Assembly: GCF_000741295.1 (NCBI RefSeq)
Contig: NZ_JGZG01000006.1
Location: forward strand, 1 to 64,000
Origin: Bifidobacterium pseudolongum subsp. globosum
GTDB lineage: Bacteria; Actinomycetota; Actinomycetes; Actinomycetales; Bifidobacteriaceae
DNA length: 64,000 bases
Direction: 5' to 3'
Part shown: positions 52,753 through 61,900 of the stretch, one piece after another
How positions within the stretch are numbered: position 1 is the stretch's first letter
Layout: each line of letters opens with the position of its first letter
The notes under the pieces: generated by a model
The model's database searches: none
The model's input: only the letters and a program-made list of their open reading frames with translations
Told to the model about the DNA's origin: nothing
Translations under genes and position numbers: made by a program

Positions 52753-55700
52753 ATGGTTCAGACGGCACCCATGAGCATGCCGAACGACAACACAACAACC
52801 GAGCCGAACCGCATCCCGACCGCCCACCCAGAACAGCGCGCCGACCCCGCGCGCCCGCTGCGCGTGGGGCTCGACATCGGTTCGACCACGGTCAAAGCCG
52901 TGGTGCTCGGTGAATCGGACGCGCTGAGTGAGCCACTGTTCGCCGACTACCGCCGCCACCACGCCAATGTGCGCGCCACCATGGAGGGCCTGCTCAAAGA
53001 CATCCGCGCCACACTCACCACGCTCGGGCGCGCCGATGAGCCGATCGCGCTCGCCATCACCGGATCGGGCGGCCTGGCGCTCGCCGACGCGCTCCATGTG
53101 CCGTTCGTGCAGGAGGTGATCGCCGAGACGCGCGCGATCGATCAGGATGTGCCACAGGCCGATGTGATCATCGAACTGGGCGGTGAAGACGCGAAGATCA
53201 CCTATCTCAAGCCCACGCCGGAACAGCGCATGAACGGCTCGTGCGCGGGCGGCACGGGCGCGTTCATCGACCAGATGAGCACGCTGCTCGACACCGACGC
53301 CGCCGGACTCAACGCGATGGCGAAGGACTACACCACGCTGTACCCGATTGCGTCGCGCTGTGGTGTGTTCGCGAAGACGGATTTGCAGCCGCTCATCAAC
53401 GACGGCGCCGCCAAACCGGACCTCGCCGCCTCGATCTTCACCGCCGTGGCCACCCAGACGATTGCTGGCCTCGCCTCAGGGCGCCCGATCCACGGCACCG
53501 TCGTGTTCCTCGGCGGGCCATTGTTCTTCATGAGCGAGCTGCGCGAAGCGTTCCGCCGCGCGCTCGACGGCAAGGTCGGCGAATTCATCACGCCCGCCGA
53601 CGCGCACCTGTACGTGGCGTACGGCGCTGCGCTCACCGCCGGCGAACCCGGCCAGATCGAGCACGCCGGCGACTATGCGCCGCGCACCACGGACAGCATC
53701 ATCGCCGCGCTCGAACACCTGAGCACACTGCCGGCGAACACCGCCACCATGCCGCCGCTGTTCGCCAACCGCGCCGAACGTGAGGCGTTTGACGCGCGCC
53801 ACCACCGCGAACACGTGCACATCGGCACGCTCGAGGGCGCGCGCGGCCCGCACTTCCTGGGCATCGACGCCGGGTCGACGACGATCAAGGCCACGCTCGT
53901 CAACGACGACCGCGAGATCGTCTGGTCGTCGTACGCCACGAACGACGGGAGCCCGTTGGCCGCCGCGATCGAGATTGTGCGCACGATCGAACACGACCTG
54001 CCCGAAGGCGCCTGGATCGCGCGCAGCTGCGCCACCGGCTACGGCGAGGGACTGATCGCCACCGGGCTGCACCTCGATGAGGGCGTGGTGGAGACGATGG
54101 CCCACTACCGCGGCGCCGAAATGGTGAGCCAAGGCGTCACCGCCGTCATCGACATCGGCGGCCAGGACATGAAGTACCTCGCCATCGACGACGGTGTGAT
54201 CGATTCGATCGCCGTCAACGAAGCCTGCTCATCGGGCTGCGGGTCGTTCCTGCAGACCTTCGCGCGCTCCATGGGCCTGACCATCGAGGAGTTCACGCAG
54301 GCCGCGCTCGCCTCCGAACACCCCGTGGACCTGGGCTCGCGGTGCACGGTGTTCATGAACTCGAGCGTCAAGCAGGCGCAGAAAGAAGGCGCGAGCATCG
54401 AAGACATCGCCGCCGGCCTGTGCTATTCCGTCGTGCGCAACGCACTGTACAAGGTCATCAAACTGCGCGATTCGGGCGAGCTCGGCAGCACGGTCGTGGT
54501 GCAGGGCGGCACGTTCCTCAACGACGCCGTGCTGCGCGCGTTCGAACTGCTCACCGAACGCGAAGTGACACGCCCCAACATCGCCGGACTCATGGGCGCC
54601 TACGGCGCCGCGCTCACCGCGCGCATGCACTACGACGACATCGCCGACGACACGGACGGCGACACCGACGCCGCCGGCGTGCACGTGGCGCGCATCGACG
54701 GCGTGGACCACACCGTCTCGAGCATCCTGCACGGCACCGCCCTCGACGAGCTGTCGATGACGACCGAACGCGACGTGTGCAAACTGTGCCAGAACCACTG
54801 CAAGCTCACCATCACCACATTCCACGACGGATCGCGCTACGTGACCGGCAACCGGTGCGAACGCGGCGGCGACGCCAAACGCAAACGCAGCGACCGGCCC
54901 AACCTGTACGACTTCAAATACAAGCGCGCCTTCGCCTACCGCCGCCTGACCGATAAAAAGGCCACGCGCGGCGAAATCGGCATACCCCGCGTGCTCAACA
55001 TGTACGAAAACTACCCGTTCTGGTTCACCTTGCTCACGAGCCTCGGATTCAAAGTCATCATCTCCGGGCGCTCCAACCACGAACTGTTCGAAACCGGCAT
55101 CGAATCCATCGCGTCCGAAAACATCTGCTATCCGGCGAAACTCGTGCACGGGCACATCAAGTGGCTCCTCAACAAAGGCATACGCACGATCTTCTACCCA
55201 TGCGTCTCGTTCGAAGACGACCTGGTGCCAGAATCCGACAACCACTACAACTGCCCGGTCGTAGCCAACTACCCTGTGGTCATCGGCGCCAACATGCCCG
55301 AACTGCGCGAAGACGGCATACGGTTCATGCGCCCTTACTTCAACCTCTCCAAGCACAGCCTCATGGTCGACCGCATCATCGAGGAATTCGCATGGGCCGG
55401 CGTGACACGCGAGGAGGCCGAAGCAGCCGTCGCCGCCGCCTACGCCGAAGACACCGTGTTCAAACACGACGTGCAGCAGGAAGGCGTGCGCGCGCTCGCC
55501 TACATGAAGGAGCACAACTGTCGCGGCATCGTGCTCGCCGGGCGCCCCTACCACGTGGACCCCGAAGTCAACCACGGCATCCCCGAGACGATCTGCTCGC
55601 TCGGCATGGTCGTGCTCTCCGAAGACTCCGTCAGCTGGCTCGACCCCAACGACGTGCCCGCGCTCACCGCATACCTCGCCGAAGACGAAACCGACCCGGC

Positions 55701-57471
55701 CGCCCACACGAGCGAAGGGTTCCGGCACGTCAACGACCGCAAGCTCACCACCATGCCACTGCGCGTGATGAACCAATGGGCCTATCACGCGCGCCTCTAC
55801 CGCGCCGCGCAGTTCGTGGCCTCCTGGCCCGGACTCGAACTCGTGCAACTCAACTCGTTCGGCTGCGGCCTTGACGCCGTGACCACCGACCAGGTGTCCG
55901 AGATCCTCGCCGACAAAGCGGACGTGTACACGATGCTCAAAATCGACGAAGTCTCCAACCTCGGCGCCGCCAAAATCCGCCTGCGCTCACTCAAAGCCGC
56001 CGTCGAGGAACGCGAACGCAACGCCCAGCGCGCCGCTACGCCCGCAGCTAGCGCCGGCACCTTCCGGCACACCGGCACCGCAGCGCCCACACCCGGCCGG
56101 CAAATCCTGCTCGACGCCGTCATGGGGAGGCAAGCAGGCGGCGCCCAGCAGAACCGGCAAAGCGCCACCATGAGCGCCTACGCCAACCGCGTGCCCTTCG
56201 GCAAGGACATGCGCCGCGACTACACCATCGTCGCCCCGCAGATGAGCCCCATCCACTTCCGGCTCGTCGAAGCGGCCATACGCGCCTCCGGATACAAATT
56301 CGACGTGCTCGAACACGCCAGCAAAACCGACGTGGAGACCGGCCTCAAATATGTGAACAACGACGCCTGCTACCCGGCGATCATGACCGTGGGCCAACTC
56401 GTCGAGGCCATCAAATCCGGGCGGTACAACCCCGACACCACGGCGCTCGCGATCTCGCAGACCGGCGGCATGTGCCGCGCCACGAACTACTTCGCCCTGA
56501 TCCGCAAGGCGCTCGTGGATGCGGGCTATCCGCAGATCCCCGTGATCGCGATCTCCACGCAAGGTTTTGTGGACAATCCCGGCTTCACGCCCACGGTGCC
56601 GTTGCTGCACCGTGCGGCGAAGTCGCTCGTCATCGGCGACCTGCTCATGAAGTGCCTGTACCGTGTGCGCCCGTACGAGGCGAATCCGGGTTCCGCGAAC
56701 CGCCTGTACGAGCGGTGGAACGTGATCGTGCGCGAGACACTGCTCAACCACGGCATGTCGAAGACCGCGAAGATGCTGTACGGGCGCGCGTACTGGCCGT
56801 ACGCGAAACTCGTGGCGAAGATCGTGGAGACCTTCGATGCGCTGCCGCTGCAAGATGTCGAGCGCAAGGTGCGGGTCGGCGTCGTCGGCGAGATTCTCGT
56901 GAAGTACCAGCCTGATGCGAACAACCACGTTGTCGAAGTGATCGAGTCACAGGATTGCGAGGCCGTGGTGCCCGGCATCATCGACTTCATGACGATGCGC
57001 CCGTACATCAACGAATGGAACGAGCGCAATCTGGGCACCGGCCGCAACAAGGCGCTGTACACGGCGTTCAGGGGCGTGATCCACGCCTACATGAACCCGG
57101 TGAACCGCGCGCTTGAGGCGAGCGGCGGCAAATTCGAGAAGGACCTGCCGATGGACCAGCTCGTGGCCAAGGCGCAGACCGTCACCTCGATCGGCGTGCA
57201 GGCCGGCGAAGGCTGGTTGCTCACGGGCGAGATCGTGGAGCTCATCGAATCGGGCTGCCCCAACATCATCTGTGCACAGCCGTTCGCGTGCCTGCCGAAC
57301 CATGTCACGGGCCGTGGCATGTTCGGCAAGATCCGCCGGCTCTACCCGCAGGCGAACATCGTCTCGATCGACTACGACCCCGGCGCAAGCGAGGCGAACC
57401 AGCTCAACCGCATCAAACTGATGATCGCCGCGGCGAAGAAGAACGCCGCCGCCGGACGCAGCAGTGTGTGA
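52753..57471 (+). CDS. Giant 2-hydroxyacyl-CoA dehydratase activase-like protein (two ASKHA ATPase domains fused to COG3580/COG3581-like domains)
   Basis: 1572 residues. Domain order: ASKHA ATPase 1 (VGLDIGSTTVKAV near 37, ELGGEDAKITY, SCAGGTGAFIDQM); ATPase 2 (LGIDAGSTTIKATL near 370, DIGGQDMKYL, ACSSGCGSFLQT near 490); a CKLCQNHCKLT cysteine cluster near 675; a COG3580-like domain (SENICYPAKLVHGHI, GRPYHVDPEVNHG, about 745-1080); and a COG3581-like domain (NNDACYPAIMTVGQL, SQTGGMCRATNYF, about 1150-1557). Activases of this group use ATP to inject low-potential electrons from a 4Fe-4S cluster into dehydratases or benzoyl-CoA reductases. No dehydratase partner is encoded nearby, so the substrate is unknown. 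GAGG before 52753 favours that ATG over 52738. Confidence 0.85.
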   Translation: MVQTAPMSMPNDNTTTEPNRIPTAHPEQRADPARPLRVGLDIGSTTVKAVVLGESDALSEPLFADYRRHHANVRATMEGLLKDIRATLTTLGRADEPIALAITGSGGLALADALHVPFVQEVIAETRAIDQDVPQADVIIELGGEDAKITYLKPTPEQRMNGSCAGGTGAFIDQMSTLLDTDAAGLNAMAKDYTTLYPIASRCGVFAKTDLQPLINDGAAKPDLAASIFTAVATQTIAGLASGRPIHGTVVFLGGPLFFMSELREAFRRALDGKVGEFITPADAHLYVAYGAALTAGEPGQIEHAGDYAPRTTDSIIAALEHLSTLPANTATMPPLFANRAEREAFDARHHREHVHIGTLEGARGPHFLGIDAGSTTIKATLVNDDREIVWSSYATNDGSPLAAAIEIVRTIEHDLPEGAWIARSCATGYGEGLIATGLHLDEGVVETMAHYRGAEMVSQGVTAVIDIGGQDMKYLAIDDGVIDSIAVNEACSSGCGSFLQTFARSMGLTIEEFTQAALASEHPVDLGSRCTVFMNSSVKQAQKEGASIEDIAAGLCYSVVRNALYKVIKLRDSGELGSTVVVQGGTFLNDAVLRAFELLTEREVTRPNIAGLMGAYGAALTARMHYDDIADDTDGDTDAAGVHVARIDGVDHTVSSILHGTALDELSMTTERDVCKLCQNHCKLTITTFHDGSRYVTGNRCERGGDAKRKRSDRPNLYDFKYKRAFAYRRLTDKKATRGEIGIPRVLNMYENYPFWFTLLTSLGFKVIISGRSNHELFETGIESIASENICYPAKLVHGHIKWLLNKGIRTIFYPCVSFEDDLVPESDNHYNCPVVANYPVVIGANMPELREDGIRFMRPYFNLSKHSLMVDRIIEEFAWAGVTREEAEAAVAAAYAEDTVFKHDVQQEGVRALAYMKEHNCRGIVLAGRPYHVDPEVNHGIPETICSLGMVVLSEDSVSWLDPNDVPALTAYLAEDETDPAAHTSEGFRHVNDRKLTTMPLRVMNQWAYHARLYRAAQFVASWPGLELVQLNSFGCGLDAVTTDQVSEILADKADVYTMLKIDEVSNLGAAKIRLRSLKAAVEERERNAQRAATPAASAGTFRHTGTAAPTPGRQILLDAVMGRQAGGAQQNRQSATMSAYANRVPFGKDMRRDYTIVAPQMSPIHFRLVEAAIRASGYKFDVLEHASKTDVETGLKYVNNDACYPAIMTVGQLVEAIKSGRYNPDTTALAISQTGGMCRATNYFALIRKALVDAGYPQIPVIAISTQGFVDNPGFTPTVPLLHRAAKSLVIGDLLMKCLYRVRPYEANPGSANRLYERWNVIVRETLLNHGMSKTAKMLYGRAYWPYAKLVAKIVETFDALPLQDVERKVRVGVVGEILVKYQPDANNHVVEVIESQDCEAVVPGIIDFMTMRPYINEWNERNLGTGRNKALYTAFRGVIHAYMNPVNRALEASGGKFEKDLPMDQLVAKAQTVTSIGVQAGEGWLLTGEIVELIESGCPNIICAQPFACLPNHVTGRGMFGKIRRLYPQANIVSIDYDPGASEANQLNRIKLMIAAAKKNAAAGRSSV

Positions 57472-57530
57472 ATTGTGCACGTTATAGGGATTTTTTAGAA
57501 CAAGCGCGCCGTGTCCCCATGCGCGCGCGT

Positions 57531-57536
57531 TAGTAT
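57531..57536 (+). promoter_or_regulatory. Candidate -10 for a leaderless transcript
   Basis: TAGTAT ends 8 bases before the ATG at 57545, and no ribosome site fits, so the transcript probably starts at the start codon. Confidence 0.5.
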
Positions 57537-57544
57537 GGGCACTT

Positions 57545-58816
57545 ATGACAGCACCACGAGTTTCCTACGCGCACCTGCTGGTTCAGCCGAACCCGCGGCA
57601 CGTGCGCAGCCTTGTTCGCTTCTTCGAGGAGGGGTGCTCCGCGCCGGGGACCGGGGGGTTCGGCGTGGAGATCGAACATCTGCCCGTGCACAACGCCGAC
57701 GACACGGCGGTCACGTACGGCGAGCCGAACGGCGTGGAGGAACTGCTGCGCCGTCTGCGCCCGTACTACGACCCCGCGCAGGAGTACTGGCAGGACGATC
57801 ATCTCGTCGGGCTCGCGCGCGAAGGCATCGCCATCTCGCTCGAACCGGGCGGGCAGATTGAGACGTCGATCGGCATTTTGTGCAAACCCGAGGATCTGCT
57901 CGAACTGCACGGGCAGTTCATGCGCGAAGCCGCGCCGATCCTCGACGAACTCGATTTTCGCTTGGTGAACTACGGCTATCAGCCGAAGAGCTCGTACGCG
58001 GACATTCCACTCAACCCCAAACTGCGCTACGCCGCGATGAACGAGTACTTGGGGCGCATCGGGCAGTTCGGACCGTGCATGATGCGCGCATCCGCCTCCA
58101 CGCAGGTGAGCATCGACTATACGAGCGAGCGCGACGCGATCGACAAGATGCGCCTCGGCACCGCGATCGGCCCGATCCTCGCATGGTTCTTCCGCAATAC
58201 GCCGTATTTCGAAGGCGCGCCGAACCCGTGGCCGTTGTGCCGCCAGCGCATGTGGGATTACCTCGACGTGCAGCGCACCAACGTGACGCCGGGCCTGTAC
58301 GACGAGCGGTTCAGCTGGGAGGATTACGCGGCCGACGTGCTGAGCACCCCGCTCATGTTCGCCGACCTGACCCACACGCCGGAAGCGGAAGGACGGTCCT
58401 CGCACGGCGTCGAATTCGCGGCGTTCTATACAACAGCAGCCGACCTGTACCCGGACCGCGAACTCAACGCGTACGAAATCAACCACGTGCTCTCCACGCA
58501 CTTCAACGACGTGCGCCTGAAGAACTTCATCGAAATGCGGCACTGGGACTCACTGCCGATCGAACGCGCGGAACTGCTCACGCAGATCGTGAGCAACCTG
58601 TTCTACGATGTTGAGCGCCGAACCAGCCTCGAATCGTACTTCAGCGGACTGACCGGCGAAGACGTGCACGCCGCAAAGGCCGTGCTGCAGGCGCGCGGGG
58701 GAGACGCGAAGCCCTACGACCAGCCGATGGACTACTGGGCCGAAGTGCTGGGCGTCGGGGATGCGCTCGCCGATGTGCCGGGCGACGCGAAGTGGCCGGA
58801 GGTGCGGCAGGGGTAG
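57545..58816 (+). CDS. Glutamate-cysteine ligase family protein (plant/GCS2-like type)
   Basis: 423 residues. Family features are GFGVEIEHLPVH (metal/glutamate site) near 38-49, SLEPGGQIETSIG near 98-110, NYGYQPKS and the MRASASTQVSIDY strand. The enzyme class joins glutamate and cysteine with ATP. Bifidobacteria are not usually glutathione producers, and I see no glutathione synthetase here, so the product may be gamma-glutamylcysteine or another gamma-glutamyl compound. The gene follows the activase-like gene by 73 bases but seems to have its own leaderless promoter. Confidence 0.85.
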   Translation: MTAPRVSYAHLLVQPNPRHVRSLVRFFEEGCSAPGTGGFGVEIEHLPVHNADDTAVTYGEPNGVEELLRRLRPYYDPAQEYWQDDHLVGLAREGIAISLEPGGQIETSIGILCKPEDLLELHGQFMREAAPILDELDFRLVNYGYQPKSSYADIPLNPKLRYAAMNEYLGRIGQFGPCMMRASASTQVSIDYTSERDAIDKMRLGTAIGPILAWFFRNTPYFEGAPNPWPLCRQRMWDYLDVQRTNVTPGLYDERFSWEDYAADVLSTPLMFADLTHTPEAEGRSSHGVEFAAFYTTAADLYPDRELNAYEINHVLSTHFNDVRLKNFIEMRHWDSLPIERAELLTQIVSNLFYDVERRTSLESYFSGLTGEDVHAAKAVLQARGGDAKPYDQPMDYWAEVLGVGDALADVPGDAKWPEVRQG

Positions 58817-58823
58817 AGATGCA

Positions 58824-58846
58824 ACGCTGCTAATTCTTTTCAGCGT
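58824..58846 (+). terminator. Weak hairpin after the ligase gene
   Basis: ACGCTG and CAGCGT form a 6-bp stem around 11 bases, followed by a T-rich stretch. It is only a modest terminator. Confidence 0.35.
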
Positions 58847-58889
58847 AGTTCGCTTCTTGCTCTCGCATTGCCATATCATGGTGTTGCCG

Positions 58890-58920
58890 TTGGCATGTTC
58901 TGTGCTCGCCTGCTTACAAT
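58890..58920 (+). promoter_or_regulatory. Candidate promoter of the restriction-modification gene
   Basis: TTGGCA (58890-58895) and TACAAT (58915-58920) with a 19-base spacer, 32 bases before the ATG. Confidence 0.5.
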
Positions 58921-58952
58921 GGCTGCATTTGGATGACCGTGTTGGAGGACCC

Positions 58953-61900
58953 ATGTCAAACGTGGAGGAGTTGTTCGCCCGTATCGTGGCGGAGTCGGTG
59001 GATAAACGCGAGCAGGGGACGCGTTTCGAACGGTTGGTGCAATGGTTCCTGAGCAACGATCCCTCATGGCTCGAACGCGTCAGCCGCGTATGGCTATGGG
59101 ATGACGCGCCCGAGGAACTGCGCAAGGGGCACGCGGACACCGGCATCGACCTGGTCGCGTTGGACGAGGACGGGTCGTATTGGGCCATCCAAGCGAAATG
59201 CTACACGGGGAAGAAACTGTCCGAGAGGGACGTGTCCACGTTCTTCATGAACGCGTTGGCCGATAGGCACTACGGGCATTACATGATCGCGGACACCGCG
59301 CCATCGGTCACCAAGACGTTCGAGAACTACATGAACGACTACCCCGACCGGGACATCGTCCGATTGGACCTCGATACCATGAGGCACGCCAACCTCGACT
59401 GGGACGCGTTCGAGGCCGGATCCCGCTCCGGCGCGCGCCGCACCTACGATCCACGACCACACCAGGTCGAGGCGATCGATGCCGTCAAACGTGAACTGGC
59501 GGACCATGACCGCTGCTCACTGGTCATGGCCTGCGGCACCGGCAAGACACTGACCGCGCTGCGCCTGTGCGAGCAATACCCCGGCACTGGCGGCACGGTA
59601 TTGTTCCTCGCGCCATCGATCTCGCTGGTGAGCCAGTCGATGCGCGACTGGGTCAACCAGACGCGCGGCCGCATCAACGTGTACGTGGTGTGCTCGGACG
59701 CCAAGGCAAGCAAGGTCTCCGAGGAAGCCTACGGCCAATTGTCCGACATCCCGTTCCCCGCCACCACGAACGCGCAGACCGTGGCCAACCGGTTCCGTCC
59801 CAAAGCGGACGCGTTGAACGTGGTGTTCTCCACCTACCAGTCCATCGATGTGATCCATCAAGCCCAGGAACTGGGGCTGTCCGGTTTCGATCTGATCATA
59901 TGCGACGAGGCACACCGCACGACGGGGGTCATGGACGGCGAAGGCGCCTTCCAACGCGTGCACGACAATGATTTCATCCATGGCGCCAAACGCCTGTACA
60001 TGACGGCCACACCACGCATCTACGGCGAAGGCGCGAAGAACAAGGCCGCCGACGGTGCCGTGGAGATCGCCAGCATGGATGACGAGAGGGTCTACGGCCG
60101 GGTCGCGTACCGGCTCACGTTCGGCAAGGCCGTCGCGGCTGGACTGCTCACGGACTACAAGATCGTCATCATGCAGGTCGGTGAGGACCAGATGGGCCGC
60201 GCGATGCAGGAGGCGTACAGCCGGGAGAACGCGCCCATCCCCCTGTCGGACGCGGCCAAGTTCGTCGGCTGTTGGAAAGCGATGTTCGACCGCCGCCACT
60301 CCACCTCCGTCGCCGATCTCGCCACACGCGGCCGGCACGCCGAGACCACCGTGGGCGACGACGAGTCCAACCGTGTGCTGCACCACGCGATCGCGTTCGC
60401 CGCGTCCATCAAGGACTCCAAACGACTGACCGATAAGTTCCAGACCGTCATCGACGACTACACCGAATCACTGGAGGACACCAGCGAAAACGCGGCAACG
60501 ATCCATGCGAACAACGTCGTGACCGTGGACATCAAACATGTGGATGGCACGATGGATGCGCAGACGCGTGCCGACAGGCTTGACTGGCTGTCCGCGGACA
60601 CACCGGCCAACGAGTGCCGGATTCTGTCGAACGCGCGTTGTCTGGCCGAAGGCATCGACGTGCCCGATTTGGACGCGGTCATCTATCTGAGCGCGCGCAA
60701 AAGCAAGGTGGACATCATCCAGTCCGTCGGACGTGTCATGCGCCGCGCGCCGGGCAAACAATACGGGTACATCATCATCCCCGTGGTCGTGCCCCTCGGC
60801 GGCGACCCCGACAAGATCTTGTCCTCGGGAGCCTACGAGACCGTCTGGCAGGTCGTGCGCGCGTTGCGCAGCCACGACGAACGCCTCGAAGCCATCATCA
60901 ACGCCGCCTCGCTGGGCGACACCGAAGCGTTGCGCCGCATCGTCGAGGTCGAGGTCCTCGACGAGAACCGTTTGCGACTCAACCGCAGGAAGACCCGCGC
61001 CACCTCCCGCATCGGCGCAGCGGACCATATCGGCGACGCCGGGCAGGAACCGATAGAACTCGGAACCGACGCCGTGGAGGATGTGCAGGGCGAATTGGAT
61101 TACGAGCTCGCCGAGATGGCCAAGGCCATCAACGCGCAGATCGTGCGCAAGTGCGGCACGAAGATCTACTGGGGCGAATGGACCGACGACATCGCCCACA
61201 TCGCCGCAGCCCGCGCCGAACAGATCGCCCAAATCGTGCAGAACGGCCCCGCACGCGACGCGTTCGACCGGTACCTGCAAGGCCTGCGCGACAGCCTCAA
61301 CCCCGGCTATGAGGAGACACAGGCGATCACCGTGCTCGCCCAGCACGAAATCACCAAACCGATCTTCGAGACCCTGTTCACCGACCGCGCCGTCATTGAC
61401 AACAACCCCGTCATGCACGCCCTCGACACCGTGATGGACGAACTCTACACGGCCGGACTGCCCAAAAGCATCGACGACCCGACCTTGCGGGACCTGTACT
61501 CGTCCGTCAAGATCGCCGCGATGCAACTGACCACCGACACGGCCAAGCAGAACCTGATCAAGGAGATCTACAACGAGTTCTTCACGAAGGTGTTCAAGGA
61601 CACCGCCAACGAGCTCGGCATCGTCTACACGCCCGTCGAGGTCGTGGACGCGCAGCTGCATATGGTCCAACGCGCCCTCACCCGCGAGTTCGGCCAAAGC
61701 CTCGGCGACCACGGCGTGCACGTGCTCGACGGATTCGCCGGCACCGGCACCTACATCTGCCGCCTGATCGAGGATACGAGCCTGATCCCCGACGGGCAAC
61801 TCGAATACAAATACATGCACGACCTGCACTCCAACGAGATCGTGCCCCTGGCCGCCACGATCATGGACATCAACATCGAACAGTCCTACCACCTGCGGCA

